Positions 63,015-64,000 of a stretch of DNA of 64,000 bases are shown piece after piece (position 1 is the first letter of the stretch; each line of letters opens with the position of its first letter). This stretch comes from Trochalopteron elliotii (lineage: Eukaryota > Chordata > Aves > Passeriformes > Leiothrichidae), in assembly GCA_024734555.1 (NCBI GenBank), contig JANPWX010000029.1:1803536-1867535 (forward strand), given 5' to 3'. The notes under the pieces were generated by a model. The model was not told where the DNA came from and made no database searches. It saw only the letters and a list, made by a program, of their open reading frames with translations. Position numbers and translations under genes: made by a program.

Positions 63015-64000
63015 AATTTTTAAAGATATATTTTATTTATTTATGAGGGGCTAAATTCCACAACTCTGAGCTGTTAGGATGTTTTGTTGTAAGCACAATA
63101 GGTTGTAATCAAGTTTAGTAAATCTCAACATTCAAAGGAATTCTTCAAGAATTAGAAACTAAAACCTCAGTTCTGCAAGTCCATGTAAGCTTTAATGAAA
63201 CAATACTAATGGTATTTCAAAAAGGATTTTGAAAAATAATCAGAGAGCAACTTCATTATTATGGTTGATCAATAATCATGAAGGAAAGTTCTGGTTTGCC
63301 TGCATAGAAATTGTGAATTTATGGCAATGCTACAAAAATCTGATGGTTGTAGGTCTGGAACCTGGAATGAGCCTGCACAGCTCTAGCAGTGCTCAGTGTA
63401 CCAGAGTGAAGCCCATACTCCATTTATTTGTGCCCAATAAGCATTCACCAGTCTGGGAAATGGCTGCACACCTGATGTAGTTTGTTCTGTATCCTGATGG
63501 TCTGAAAATACTGACTTATCTTTTCAAGAGTTTCAGAAGTCTGAGGCATTAAAATGTCAGAGGCAATATTTTTTATAGCCTCTTTCTTATCTAATTGAAA
63601 CATAAAGTTCAGTAAGTGAATTGTGATAATTTTGTGCAGGAGCTTCTATGAAAGCTCCATCCCATTAGGTAAATGTGTTTTAGCTGCTGTTACTGAGGTG
63701 CTAATACAGAGCCTTTTCCAAGCAGCCCTTTTTAGTAATAGCTAAAATAGCTAAATTTACATGAACTTAAACAGCAAAATCCATGTATGTTGAACAATTT
63801 CTTGATTTCCTCTTCATAATCTGAATAAATCATTTGGAAGAAAAATTATCTCATGGTGATTTTGTTACCTAAGGATTACTGGTCAGAATTACAGAGTACC
63901 CAGGTGTGCTCTGACATGGGACTGTAACAGGCAGCACCTGAACTGCCTGAATCACATCTAAGGTGGTGTCTCACAAGCCTCTGAGCATCCTACTGTCAGT
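63015..64000 (+). other. TENM2: TENM2 intron continuing past the window end: no gene seen
   Basis: AT-rich sequence without recognised features. The 83-codon plus-strand frame at 63229-63480 has no family resemblance. Confidence 0.7.

Noticed and set aside
1..64000. CRISPR arrays, tRNA/rRNA genes, or a compact multi-gene system
   Set aside because: No spaced identical repeats of CRISPR type, no tRNA cloverleaf or rRNA core seen, and gene density and splice structure are those of a vertebrate intron-rich locus.

Overview
This window is vertebrate nuclear DNA, most likely from a bird and probably a passerine. Supporting this are several CR1 LINE fragments, short solo LTRs of avian endogenous-retrovirus type (one resembling an abundant passerine family), AT-rich introns and a GC-rich exon. 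No bacterial-style gene organisation, tRNA, rRNA or CRISPR array was seen.

The only gene I can support is teneurin-2 (TENM2) on the + strand, represented by two 5' coding exons. The first coding exon runs 11253-11543, with the ATG at 11318 and an in-frame stop upstream of it. It encodes residues 1-75 and the first base of codon 76. The second (48443-48718) encodes residues 77-167 plus the split codons 76 and 168. Together they give the first half of the cytoplasmic Ten_N domain. Both junctions are phase 1 and join cleanly into a protein matching vertebrate teneurin-2. The intron between them is 36,899 bp. An acceptor site just upstream of the ATG exon shows that at least one non-coding 5' exon lies further upstream. 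The proline-rich part of the domain, the membrane segment and the extracellular region (EGF repeats, NHL, YD shell) lie beyond position 64000.

Layout: 1-11252 is upstream intron, with a CR1 fragment and a GC-rich 32-bp minisatellite. 11544-48442 is the large intron, with CR1 fragments, a probable LTR near 22.8-23.3 kb, a 788-bp LTR at 35.3-36.1 kb, a CR1 at 44.8-45.2 kb and a short solo LTR at 48013-48313. 48719-64000 is the start of the next intron. It opens with a second copy of the same short LTR only 12 bases after the splice donor, followed by an AT-rich minisatellite, a G/T-rich tract and a perfect 14-bp inverted repeat near 63 kb.

The most notable structure is the pair of same-family, same-orientation solo LTRs bracketing the second coding exon. 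The right-hand copy has a perfect 6-bp target-site duplication. Both carry CCAAT, TATA-like and AATAAA motifs in the sense of TENM2, so they could supply an alternative promoter or a premature polyadenylation site. That is inference. I found no evidence of a new multi-gene biological system here. Most open reading frames outside the two exons are short, unsupported and best read as chance.
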